Below are positions 8,354 to 15,752 of a DNA stretch of 32,884 bases, in pieces. The notes beneath the pieces were generated by a model. The model was not told where the DNA came from. It saw only the letters and a list, made by a program, of their open reading frames with translations, and did not search any database. The stretch comes from Magnetococcales bacterium (GTDB taxonomy: Bacteria; Pseudomonadota; Magnetococcia; Magnetococcales; UBA8363), in NCBI GenBank assembly GCA_015660855.1, contig JACSDG010000041.1, positions 1 through 32,884 on the forward strand, given 5' to 3'. How positions within the stretch are numbered: position 1 is the first letter of the stretch; each line of letters opens with the position of its first letter. Position numbers and translations under genes: made by a program.

Positions 8354-9070
8354 GTGAATCACGCAACTATCGAAAAAAGCATACCGCTGATGGCCATCCT
8401 CACCCTGGTGGTCGTCCTCATAGGCGGATTGGTGGAAATCGTGCCGCTCTTCTACCTTAAAAGTACCGTCGTTGAAGTCAAAGGGATGCGTCCCTACACC
8501 CCATTGGAACTTAAAGGGCGTGACATCTACCTCAAGGAAGGTTGCTACAATTGTCACTCCCAGATGATTCGTCCTTTCCGTGACGAAGCCCTGCGTTATG
8601 GTCATTACTCTCTGGCTGCCGAAAGCATGTATGACCATCCGTTTCAATGGGGTTCAAAGCGGACGGGGCCGGATCTGGCGCGTGTCGGTGGTAAATATTC
8701 CAACGCATGGCATCAGGCCCACATGCGCCGACCCCAGGATGTCGCCCCTGAATCGGTTATGCCTCCCTATCCCTGGCTGGAAAAGACCGAACTGGACTAT
8801 GCCGATATCGCCGACCGTATGTCCGCTCTGACCAAGGTGGGGGTTCCCTATACCCAGGAACAAATCACCAACGCCATCACTGATCTCAAGGCGCAGGCAA
8901 TCTTTCAGAGTGACGACAAAAATTTGAAAAAACGCTATGGCGACCGCATGGCCCTTGATGATTTTGACGGCATCCCGGATAAAATCACCGAATTGGACGC
9001 CTTGGTGGCTTATCTGCAAATGTTGGGTACATTGGTGGATTTTTCCACGCCCCAACCCCAGACCCGTTAA
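8354..9070 (+). CDS. ccoO: cbb3-type cytochrome c oxidase subunit II CcoO (monohaem cytochrome c)
   Basis: 238 residues. An N-terminal membrane anchor (about 10-32) is followed by a periplasmic cytochrome c domain. The haem site is CYNCH (Cys64, Cys67, His68) in the family string EGCYNCHSQMIRPF. The axial Met is likely Met136 in SVMPPYPW. CcoO passes electrons from CcoP to the haem b of CcoN. The start is a GTG at 8354 with AAGGAGA seven bases upstream; no ATG lies nearby in frame. Its last ten bases lie inside the left arm of the 80-bp inverted repeat, but the protein end looks normal. Confidence 0.96.
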   Translation: MNHATIEKSIPLMAILTLVVVLIGGLVEIVPLFYLKSTVVEVKGMRPYTPLELKGRDIYLKEGCYNCHSQMIRPFRDEALRYGHYSLAAESMYDHPFQWGSKRTGPDLARVGGKYSNAWHQAHMRRPQDVAPESVMPPYPWLEKTELDYADIADRMSALTKVGVPYTQEQITNAITDLKAQAIFQSDDKNLKKRYGDRMALDDFDGIPDKITELDALVAYLQMLGTLVDFSTPQPQTR

Positions 9071-9369
9071 GATCCGAGCATTCGCCCGTACAACAAGGAG
9101 ACCCTTTCATGTCAGAAGAAGGCAAAGTGGAAACCACGGGGCACCAGTGGGATGATAACGAGGGATACCCGCTCAAGGAGTTCAATAATCCCCTGCCTCG
9201 GTGGTGGCTGTATTCCTTTTACGCAACAATCGTCTGGTCAGTCGTTTACTGGGTGTTTTATCCGACTTGGCCCATGGTTACCGACTATACCCGTGGTTTC
9301 CACTTTGCCTTCTTCTGACATGAAAGGGTCTCCTTGTTGTACGGGCGAATGCTCGGATCTTAACGGGTC
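9061..9369. repeat. Perfect 80-bp inverted repeat at the start of ccoP
   Basis: Arm 9061-9140 covers the end of ccoO, the ccoO-ccoP gap with its ribosome site, and the first ccoP codons. It is repeated exactly, in reverse complement, at 9290-9369. The 149-bp spacer (9141-9289) encodes the CcoP N-terminus and membrane helix. I compared the arms base by base and found no mismatch; the match ends at 9060/9370 and 9141/9289. The right arm contains an in-frame stop (TGA at 9316-9318). Such an identical copy is either very recent or an assembly or amplification artefact. Confidence 0.97.
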
Positions 9370-9835
9370 CATTGAAGGAATTGAGGATACCATCAAAAAC
9401 GGTCATACCGCCCTCATGCCCGCGCACCAAGCGGATTTTGGCGGTGCCTTCAAAACCAATCAGGTTGATGATTTGGTTCAGTATGTCCTTTCCCTCGGTG
9501 GCAAACCGGTCAACAAGGAAGCCCAGGCCCGTGGGAGTGAACTTTTCAAAGGCGAGGCGGGCTGTGTAGCCTGTCACGGTGACAGTGGCAAGGGGTCCGC
9601 CAAGGATACCACAGGGGGGCAACCAGTGGAAAAATCCATTGGGGCACCCAATCTGGCCGATGGCATCTGGCTGTATGGCGGTGACGAAAAATCAGTACGG
9701 CTTTCTATTGCCAAAGGCCGTAGCGGGCTTATGCCGGCGTGGAACGCAGGGACAGAGGGGGTCAATCGCAAACTTTCACCCCTGGCCATCAAACAGGTGG
9801 CTGTTTATGTCCATAGCCTTGGAGGGGGACAATAG
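9109..9835 (+). pseudogene. ccoP: cbb3 oxidase dihaem subunit CcoP, interrupted and missing its first haem domain
   Basis: The N-terminal piece (9109-9318, 69 codons) begins normally with AAGGAG before ATG. It contains the CcoP motif NNPLPRWWLYSFY and a membrane helix, then reads into the inverted 80-bp copy and stops. The C-terminal piece resumes at about 9368 in another frame. It holds the tail of the first cytochrome domain (TIKNGHTALMP) and a complete second one: CVACH at 9563-9577, APNLADGIWLYGG and the Met-ligand region SGLMPAW. The first CXXCH and roughly 70-90 residues expected between the helix and the TI-NG motif are absent. No single frame can produce a normal dihaem CcoP. If real, the oxidase lacks its electron-entry subunit; if an artefact, the true gene is intact. 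No second ccoP is visible here. Confidence 0.9.
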
Positions 9836-9901
9836 AGGTTTCCATCGTTGCCGAAATCTTCTGACATGAAAAAAAATATTTTCGGCAGGCGCATTTATTT
9901 T

Positions 9902-9945
9902 AAGGACGGTTCCTTTTTATGTGGAACCGTCCTTATTGTTTTTTC
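9902..9945. terminator. Bidirectional terminator between ccoP and ccoS
   Basis: A perfect 12-bp stem, AAGGACGGTTCC / GGAACCGTCCTT (9902-9913 and 9923-9934), is followed by ATTGTTTTTTCC on the plus strand, giving a strong terminator for ccoNOP. On the minus strand the stem is followed by AAATAAATGCG, a weaker signal. The ccoS stop codon (9917-9919) lies in the loop. Confidence 0.85.
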
Positions 9946-10177
9946 CTTTGGTCGCACCCAGGTTTAACCCCTCTTGCCCGGGCAGGGATGTTGTCGCCGC
10001 GATTTTTGGCTTTTGCGTTTGGTCTGGAACCATTTCCCGGTCATCGTCGAACAGGATGCGGTGAGCGGGACCTTCCAAATCCTCGAACTGACCCGTTTTC
10101 ACGGCCCACAGCATCCCGATCAAACCGACGCCCCCCAGGGTAAGAGCGATGGGCAACAGCACAAAAACAATATCCAT
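9917..10177 (-). CDS. ccoS: cbb3 oxidase assembly/maturation protein CcoS
   Basis: This 86-residue protein begins MDIVFVLLPIALTLGG, a single membrane helix. The CcoS signature follows: WAVKTGQFEDLEGPAHRILFDDD, here at about residues 24-46. CcoS is required for haem insertion into the cbb3 oxidase. The Gln/Gly-rich tail after residue 55 is longer than in most homologues. GGGAG stands eight bases before the ATG. It lies 34 bases downstream of ccoI on the same strand, so the two form a ccoI-ccoS operon. Its 3' end runs into the terminator hairpin shared with ccoP. Confidence 0.93.
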   Translation of the reverse strand: MDIVFVLLPIALTLGGVGLIGMLWAVKTGQFEDLEGPAHRILFDDDREMVPDQTQKPKIAATTSLPGQEGLNLGATKGKNNKDGST

Positions 10178-10211
10178 GAAATTCTCCCAAGAGGGTAACG
10201 TCCCGGTCCCT

Positions 10212-12680
10212 TTACGGGTTTGGGACGATTCGTTGCAAACGCAAGGCGTTGGCCACCACCACCAGACTCGATATGGGCATGGCGATGGCGGCCACGATGG
10301 GGCTGACCAGGCCGGCCATGGCCAAAGGTATGGTCACGGCATTGTAGCCCAAGGAAAAAAACAGGTTTTGCCGAATGACCCGCAGGGTTGCCCAGGCCAG
10401 CGAAAAGACAAATTTGACCGAGTTCAATCCGGGGTTAAGCAATATCACATCGCTGGTTTCCACCGAAAGATCGGCGGCACGCTCCACCGCCATGCCCACA
10501 TCGGCCAACGCCAGGGCGGGGGCGTCGTTAAGACCATCTCCGACCATGGCGACTTCTTTGGTTCCTTGGGCCTGCATGGTGCGGATGGTCTGCAATTTTT
10601 CTTCGGGCAGCACCCCGCCGATAGCCGCGTGGACACCGATCTGGGTTGCGGTCCAATCGACGGTGGGTTGACGGTCGCCCGAAAGCAGGGTGATGGTCAA
10701 TCCTTTTTTTCTGAGAAAATCGACCGTGGCCTGGGCATCGACTTTGATTTTATCTTCAAGCCCCAGCCAGCCCCAAAGTTTACCTTCCACGGCGCAGGCG
10801 ATCCAGGTCACCGGCTGATCATTGTCCAGCACCGGGGGTTTGGCATTTTTGGCGTTTTCCGAATCCAGGACAAATTCCGGTCGTCCCACCCGGGTTTCGC
10901 ACCCTTCAACCCAAGCCGAAAGGCCCAGTCCCGGTTGATTTTTGGCGTTTTCCGCTTCGGGGAGCGCGCCCCAGTTTTGTTCTTCATAGGCTTTGAGCAC
11001 AGCCCGGCCCAGGGGATGTTCGGAGTAGCGTTCCACGGCGGCGGCACGGGTCAAAAGTTGCCGCGCATCAATACCGGCTTCTGGATGCGGGCAACACTGG
11101 GTGACCAGGGGTTTTCCCTCGGTGACGACGCCGGTTTTGTCCAGGACGAGTTGTTGGATACGTGCCAAACGTTCCAGACTACCGGGATCGCGGATGAGCA
11201 CCCCCATGCGTGCAGCGACGCCACAAGCTACCAGCAGGGCTGCGGGGGTTGCCAGCCCCAGGGCACACGGGCAGGTGATGATCAACAGGGACACGGCGTT
11301 TTCCATGGCCTGGGAGGGATCCAACCACCACCACAGGGCAAAAGTTCCCACCGCAAGGATCACAACCGTCCCGGCGAACCGGCCGGCGATGCGATCGGCG
11401 AGACCATGGGCAAGGTTGCGACCGCTTTGGGCCGCAACGACGGCGGCAAGAATTCGGGCCAGGGTCGTTTCTGTGCCCATACGCCGCACCCGGACATGAA
11501 TTCCTCCCTCCACATTGATGCTGCCTCCGGCAACGGTGGATCCTTCCACCTTGATGACAGGAACCGCCTCACCCGTCAACATCGATTCGTCCACCGTCGT
11601 CCGTCCACGAATAACCCACCCATCCACCGCGATTTTTTCCCCAGGACGCACCACCACTTCGTCCCCGACACGAACATCGCGCAGGTGCAGACGTTGTTCT
11701 TTGCCATCGCGGATGACCTGGGCGGTATCGGGTTGAAATCCGGTGAGTCGTTCGGCGGCACCGGCCGCCTTGCTCCGGGCCAACGATTCCAGCGTGCGCC
11801 CCAGCAACAACACAAAAATAAATATGGTCACCGAATCAAAGTAGACGCTGTCCGAACCGCCCAGGGTTGCTATGACACTGGCGACGAAAGTTACACCAGC
11901 TCCCAGGGCGATGGAAAAATCCATAGTCAAATGCCCGGCCCTTATTCCCCGCCAAGCTCCTTGAAAAAAGACACTGCCGGAATAAAACACCACCGGGATG
12001 GCGATGATCAGCGACACCCAATGAAAAAAGGTACGATATTGGGTTTCCATACCTTGGAAGGCACCGGCATAGAGGGCTACAGCGATGAACATGATATTGG
12101 CGGCACCAAAACCGGCCACCCCCAGGCGCAGAAGAAAGGCCCGATCCCGACGCCGGGTCACTTGTTCCACGCGAGCCGTATCATAGGGGTGAGCTTTGTA
12201 TCCGACCCGCCCCAAGGCCAGAATCAGGCGCGAAAGCGAGGTTTGTTGGGGATTCCATTGGACGGTGGCGCGAAAATTGGCAAAATTGACCTGGGCATCC
12301 ACAACCCCTGGTACCCGACGCAATATTTGTTCGTTCAGCCAAACGCAGGCGGCACAGTGGATCCCTTCCAGGAGCAGGTGGGCCTCTTTGAGTCCTCCGG
12401 GGACATCCCGCACCATTTCCCTTTGGACCTCGGGATCATCAAAGGCAGCAACGTTTTGTTCCTGGGTTTCGTCTACCAGCAGGCTCGTGGACCCCATCAA
12501 GGTACGACGCTCATAGTAGGTTTCCAACCCCAGACCGTGGATCAACCGGAAGGCTCCCAGGCAGCCCTGGCAACAAAATGTTTTGCCATCCTGGTTGATG
12601 ATGGCTTTGATGTCTGCCGTCAGACCGCAATGATAACAGACATGGACTGCCGCTTCTGGCGGCGACGTAACCTTTTTCAT
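10212..12680 (-). CDS. ccoI: Copper-translocating P1B-type ATPase CcoI (FixI)
   Basis: This 822-residue inner-membrane ATPase exports or delivers Cu(I) for cbb3 assembly. An N-terminal Cys cluster (C15, C18, C36, C37, C40), typical of FixI/CcoI, precedes a heavy-metal-associated domain with CAAC at 109-112. Further on are the actuator TGE at 369-371, the transport-site CPC at 470-472 and the phosphorylation motif DKTG from Asp514. The HP motif is at 555-556 and GDGLNDAP at 714-721. The residue set is complete. I chose the ATG at 12680 because AGGGGAAGG lies just upstream. An in-frame ATG at 12701 and others up to 12824 lack a ribosome site and would run into the divergent gene. ccoS follows in the same operon. 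Confidence 0.95.
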   Translation of the reverse strand: MKKVTSPPEAAVHVCYHCGLTADIKAIINQDGKTFCCQGCLGAFRLIHGLGLETYYERRTLMGSTSLLVDETQEQNVAAFDDPEVQREMVRDVPGGLKEAHLLLEGIHCAACVWLNEQILRRVPGVVDAQVNFANFRATVQWNPQQTSLSRLILALGRVGYKAHPYDTARVEQVTRRRDRAFLLRLGVAGFGAANIMFIAVALYAGAFQGMETQYRTFFHWVSLIIAIPVVFYSGSVFFQGAWRGIRAGHLTMDFSIALGAGVTFVASVIATLGGSDSVYFDSVTIFIFVLLLGRTLESLARSKAAGAAERLTGFQPDTAQVIRDGKEQRLHLRDVRVGDEVVVRPGEKIAVDGWVIRGRTTVDESMLTGEAVPVIKVEGSTVAGGSINVEGGIHVRVRRMGTETTLARILAAVVAAQSGRNLAHGLADRIAGRFAGTVVILAVGTFALWWWLDPSQAMENAVSLLIITCPCALGLATPAALLVACGVAARMGVLIRDPGSLERLARIQQLVLDKTGVVTEGKPLVTQCCPHPEAGIDARQLLTRAAAVERYSEHPLGRAVLKAYEEQNWGALPEAENAKNQPGLGLSAWVEGCETRVGRPEFVLDSENAKNAKPPVLDNDQPVTWIACAVEGKLWGWLGLEDKIKVDAQATVDFLRKKGLTITLLSGDRQPTVDWTATQIGVHAAIGGVLPEEKLQTIRTMQAQGTKEVAMVGDGLNDAPALALADVGMAVERAADLSVETSDVILLNPGLNSVKFVFSLAWATLRVIRQNLFFSLGYNAVTIPLAMAGLVSPIVAAIAMPISSLVVVANALRLQRIVPNP

Positions 12681-12738
12681 GCCTTCCCCTGATTCATTCA
12701 TCTTGGATACACCAACCTTTGCGACAGGATACCCGAAC

Positions 12739-13449
12739 ATGTTTCCAACGCCCATCGACTTGTGGTTAACCTTTATAACCGCTTTGTTGGCCAGTGGCCA
12801 TTGTATTGGCATGTGCGGCGGCATGGTGACCGCTTTGGGGTTTCACCGCACTGCCGCCGGTGTCGCTTCCCCCCCTCGGGCAACCGACTTCATGGTTCGG
12901 CATTTTTTTTATGGAATCAGCCGCCTGTCCACCTATCTGCTTTTGGGAGCACTCAGCGGTTGGTTGGGTTCCATGGCCCCCGCCGTGGAACGCTCCCCGT
13001 TGCTCACAGCTTTACCCTTGTGGGTGGCGGGGATAGTGATGATCGTCATGGGTATGGAAACCTGGGGCATTCGCGGATTGCAGTTTGGCATGGCCAAAGG
13101 TTGGATGGCACGCCTGGAAAACAAAACCACAGCGGCGAACCATTGGCAAAAACCTCTCGTATTGGGCATTCTCACCGGGCTTTTGCCTTGTGGCATGCAC
13201 TGGGCTTTTCAAGCCAAGGCTTTCGCGACGGGATCGGTTTGGGGGGGATTGTTGATTCTGCTGGCCTTTGGGCTTGGCACCCTGCCAGCCATGTTGGGGT
13301 TGGGTTGGATCATTGTCCTCGTTGGCCCCAAGGTTCGGAAAGTCTTGCAGCAGGTAGCGGCTATTTTTGTCGTGGGGATGGGGGGAATGATTTTGGTCAA
13401 AGGATTTCAGAAGGCGGGGTTGATGGAATTGAGTGGTCATGTTCACTGA
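12739..13449 (+). CDS. TauE/SafE- or DsbD-like membrane protein of cbb3 clusters
   Basis: A 236-residue polytopic protein with about six helices. It carries the family signature GHCIGMCGG near residue 20 and a second conserved segment, TGLLPCGMHW, in the middle. This pairing of MCGG and LLPCG is typical of the COG2836 group (annotated sulfite exporter TauE/SafE, related to DsbD transmembrane domains). Genes of this group often accompany ccoGHIS, and a role in metal or thiol handling during oxidase assembly is inferred, not shown. The ATG at 12739 has AGGA nine bases upstream. An earlier in-frame ATG at 12679 would overlap the divergent ccoI start. The 58-bp gap between the genes must hold both promoters. 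Confidence 0.88.
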   Translation: MFPTPIDLWLTFITALLASGHCIGMCGGMVTALGFHRTAAGVASPPRATDFMVRHFFYGISRLSTYLLLGALSGWLGSMAPAVERSPLLTALPLWVAGIVMIVMGMETWGIRGLQFGMAKGWMARLENKTTAANHWQKPLVLGILTGLLPCGMHWAFQAKAFATGSVWGGLLILLAFGLGTLPAMLGLGWIIVLVGPKVRKVLQQVAAIFVVGMGGMILVKGFQKAGLMELSGHVH

Positions 13450-13478
13450 GAAAAAATAGCCCTGTCAAAGGTCACCCA

Positions 13479-13507
13479 TTGACATTGATCCTGGCTTCTG
13501 TTTTATT
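13479..13507 (+). promoter_or_regulatory. Sigma-70-type promoter of the tRNA gene
   Basis: A perfect -35 TTGACA (13479-13484), a 17-base spacer and TTTATT (4 of 6 to the -10 consensus, 13502-13507) end 14 bases before the tRNA. The position fits a start site a few bases upstream of the mature 5' end. Confidence 0.6.
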
Positions 13508-13521
13508 TGCGGATCGGTTCA

Positions 13522-13608
13522 GCCCAGATGGCGGAATTGGTAGACGCGCTAGATTCAGGGTCTAGTGGCCTTACGGTCGTGGAAGTTCGAGTCTTCTTCT
13601 GGGCACCA
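13522..13608 (+). tRNA. tRNA-Leu (anticodon CAG)
   Basis: The 7-bp acceptor stem GCCCAGA / TCTGGGC, discriminator A and encoded CCA define the ends. The anticodon stem CTAGA/TCTAG closes a loop TTCAGGG, giving anticodon CAG, which reads CUG. The long variable arm (GGCCTTACGGTCG region) is that of a class II leucine tRNA, and the T arm contains GTTCGAG. The accessory island begins just downstream, as is common at tRNA integration sites. I found no repeat of the tRNA 3' end downstream. Confidence 0.97.
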
Positions 13609-13690
13609 TTTAAAAATATCACCTCTCCCACTGTCCGTTACCATTCCCGGGAGACGGTGTGTCCGTTCCCCCTGCAGCAAAAAACATGAG

Positions 13691-13719
13691 GCCCTTCGGG
13701 CAAAAACCAAAACCCTGGG
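13691..13719. repeat. Short dispersed hairpin repeat
   Basis: GCCC-TTC-GGGC (13691-13701) is followed by an A-rich linker and CCCTGGG. A related unit lies inverted at 27403-27444. The AAAACCCTGGG part also occurs in the larger repeats at 4566 and 32544. It lies between the tRNA and the HEPN gene and may help end tRNA transcription. Confidence 0.45.
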
Positions 13720-13797
13720 TGCTCTCGCCCCCACCCCCACAGGCCGCTGGATCTTTTTGTCCAAATTGTCAAAAAAAGAACCTTGGGGGGCTGGGGT

Positions 13798-14220
13798 ATG
13801 AGTTCTGACAACAGGGATAAACTCGACCTGACACCACTGGCGAACGCTGTACAGCGACTTGACGAGGGGTTGGTGCGCTATCAGCAAGACATTACCGACA
13901 CGCAAATCCGTGACGGGTTGATTCAACGCTTTGAATTCACCTATGAAATCAGCCATAAAATGTTGAAACGCCATCTGGAAATGATCTCTGCTTCTCCAGG
14001 GGAGTTCAGCGATATGGCCTTTGCTGACCTCATTCGTTCTGGAAATGAACAGGGTTTGCTTTTGGGTGACTGGTCGAATTGGAAACATTATCGAGAAATG
14101 CGTGGCAAAACGAGCCATACTTATAATGAGGGAATTGCCGTTGACGTTGTACAAAGCATTCCTGATTTTCTGGTTGAAGTCCGCTACATCCTAAAGAAAC
14201 TTCAGGAAAGAAATGGTTGA
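13798..14220 (+). CDS. HEPN-domain toxin / nucleotidyltransferase substrate-binding protein (HepT/HI0074-like)
   Basis: A 140-residue, all-helical protein with the motif RGKTSHTY at 102-109, an exact RX4HXY. This motif is the catalytic site of HEPN ribonucleases of the HepT type, and its Tyr is the residue adenylylated by the partner MntA in studied systems. Overall it matches the HI0074 group (nucleotidyltransferase substrate-binding proteins), including RFEFTYEISHKML near residue 44. Its stop overlaps the start of the nucleotidyltransferase gene by 8 bases, the usual layout of this pair. The ATG at 13798 follows a G-rich run; a TTG at 13783 is a weaker alternative. The toxin role is inferred from motif and context. 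Confidence 0.85.
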   Translation: MSSDNRDKLDLTPLANAVQRLDEGLVRYQQDITDTQIRDGLIQRFEFTYEISHKMLKRHLEMISASPGEFSDMAFADLIRSGNEQGLLLGDWSNWKHYREMRGKTSHTYNEGIAVDVVQSIPDFLVEVRYILKKLQERNG

Positions 14221-14533
14221 AACACCTCCGATAGATATCCGTCCAGATCATCTGCAAATTGTGCAGAATATTCTCAAAAAACATGTTCCTGAGTATGAAG
14301 TCTGGGCGTTCGGTTCGCGTGTCAAATGGACGGCAAAACAATACTCGGACCTGGACTTGTGTGTAATTTCGGATAAGCCTCTCAATTTCGGATTGATGGG
14401 TGATTTAAAGGATGATTTCTCTAAATCGGATCTGCCCTGGAAGGTGGATGTGGTGGATTGGGCAACGACCAGCGCGTCATTCAGGAAGATCATTGAGAAG
14501 AGTAAGGTAGTAGTACATGTTTGGACCCGATAG
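14213..14533 (+). CDS. Minimal nucleotidyltransferase antitoxin (MntA/HI0073-like)
   Basis: A 106-residue protein of the DNA polymerase beta-like nucleotidyltransferase fold. The active-site motif is GSX10DXD: Gly34-Ser35, ten residues, then Asp46 and Asp48. A likely third carboxylate is Asp79 in WKVDVVD. In characterised HepT-MntA pairs such a protein neutralises the HEPN toxin by adding AMP units to its Tyr. The gene overlaps the upstream HEPN gene by 8 bases, so the two are translated together. All active-site residues are present, so the pair looks intact, unlike the decayed gene at the end of this island. Confidence 0.86.
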   Translation: MVETPPIDIRPDHLQIVQNILKKHVPEYEVWAFGSRVKWTAKQYSDLDLCVISDKPLNFGLMGDLKDDFSKSDLPWKVDVVDWATTSASFRKIIEKSKVVVHVWTR

Positions 14534-14586
14534 AGAATATTTTCAACCAAGAAAACAAAATATAATTTCTTTCTGGAGCAGATACT

Positions 14587-15165
14587 ATGGCCAATGGACA
14601 ATTTACAGAATTTCTAAAAAAAAAACAGGCACGAGAAACACCAAACAGGACAATCGACTGGGAAAAACGTCGAGACATTTGGTTGGACAAAGTGAAATCT
14701 CTGATGCTAGAGATTAATAACTGGCTGCTGCCATACCAGGATCAAGGGTTGCTTCATACGCAAAACTCTCCGCATTCAATTTACGAGGAAGTCATGGGTA
14801 AGTGGGGGCGTTATGAAGCGACGAGAATGACCATTACCATAGGCTTGGACACTGTTTCACTGACTCCTGTTGGCATGGTGATCCTGGGCGGTTTGGGACG
14901 TATGGATTTAGAAGGTCCTCTCGGGAAGATCAAAATGGTTCTCAGCGATACCGATCAAAAACCCTCTTTTCATGTTGTACGTATCACGTCGACCTATCCG
15001 GGAGAAAATACACCGCAAACCCCAGATAATGAGGGGCTGTCCATTGAAAACAGGATGACATCTGCGAATTGGTACTTCGTTCCCCCAGATGAACGTCAGA
15101 AGACAATGCTTCGAGTGACAGCAGACACTTTCACGGAGCAATTACAGAGTCTGGTTCGGCCATGA
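14587..15165 (+). CDS. Unrecognised 192-aa protein of the accessory island
   Basis: I do not recognise a named family. The first ~50 residues are helical and charged (WEKRRDIWLDKVKSLMLEI) and are followed by NWLLPYQDQGLL. Then comes a beta-rich part with ITIGLDTVSLTPVGMVILGG and GRMDLEGPLGKIKMVL. It ends in an amphipathic helix after NWYFVPPDERQ. There is no signal peptide or membrane helix, so it is cytoplasmic. GGAG precedes the ATG. The stop overlaps the next gene as ATGA, and that gene in turn overlaps the ATPase remnant, so the three were one operon. Small beta-rich proteins next to defence ATPases often act as specificity or sensor parts; that is only a guess here. Confidence 0.75.
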   Translation: MANGQFTEFLKKKQARETPNRTIDWEKRRDIWLDKVKSLMLEINNWLLPYQDQGLLHTQNSPHSIYEEVMGKWGRYEATRMTITIGLDTVSLTPVGMVILGGLGRMDLEGPLGKIKMVLSDTDQKPSFHVVRITSTYPGENTPQTPDNEGLSIENRMTSANWYFVPPDERQKTMLRVTADTFTEQLQSLVRP

Positions 15166-15752
15166 CGACTTCAATTCCTGTTTCTGCTTACGTTCCGAAT
15201 ATCGAGGATATATGGGACTGCTACCAGAACTCGATAGAAAGTCTGGAGTTCAAGAAAGATCTGATTTTATCCGCTTTGAGGGGAGATGTGGATGTGACCC
15301 TTCTCGCGAAACATGGAATCACTCTGGATCCCTTAACTACCTCCACGGAGGTAACAGACCTATTCAGTAACACGGTCACGGAATTGGAAAATCTTGTCAA
15401 ACTTAACCTTTTGTCCGCAGTAGAGGGGCATGTTCGCTATGATTTTGCCATCCGAATCAATAATAGCCGAACAGATCCATTGAGTATTTGCTTTAAGAAT
15501 TTATTTTTCTCGGCCAAGAACCAAGCAAAGAAGGTGCAATTTCAAGGAGGCCAGGGAATCCTTGCTGCATGGGATAAGCATCTGACCAACAGTTGGAAAT
15601 GGGCCTTGTTGAAGAATTTTGAGGATATATTGGAGTTGCGCCACTGGTTGGCCCATGGACGCTGGTGGCAATTGGAGCCTGCCGTCAACCTTCCCGTCAG
15701 CGAGATCAAGGATATCGTTGACAATGCCCTAGACGCCATGAGTTTGCCATGA
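15162..15752 (+). CDS. HEPN-like protein with RX4H motif
   Basis: A 196-residue, mostly helical soluble protein. Near the C-terminus is LRHWLAHGRWW, with Arg160 and His165 forming the RX4H ribonuclease motif of HEPN domains. The form R-x-x-x-AHGR resembles the RiboL-PSP/MAE_28990-type HEPN proteins. It starts by a 4-base ATGA overlap with the upstream gene and ends by another ATGA overlap with the DUF499-type fragment, which ties the three genes into one unit. The likely role is an RNase effector or a nucleic-acid-binding helper of the ATPase. The family assignment rests on the motif and predicted helicity, so it is less certain than for the gene at 13798. Confidence 0.72.
   Translation: MTTSIPVSAYVPNIEDIWDCYQNSIESLEFKKDLILSALRGDVDVTLLAKHGITLDPLTTSTEVTDLFSNTVTELENLVKLNLLSAVEGHVRYDFAIRINNSRTDPLSICFKNLFFSAKNQAKKVQFQGGQGILAAWDKHLTNSWKWALLKNFEDILELRHWLAHGRWWQLEPAVNLPVSEIKDIVDNALDAMSLP

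Noticed and set aside
10149-12692. Very long open frame on the plus strand opposite ccoI
   Set aside because: It is an antisense shadow of the copper ATPase. The protein is Gly/His/Gln-rich with no domain, and ccoI has every catalytic motif.
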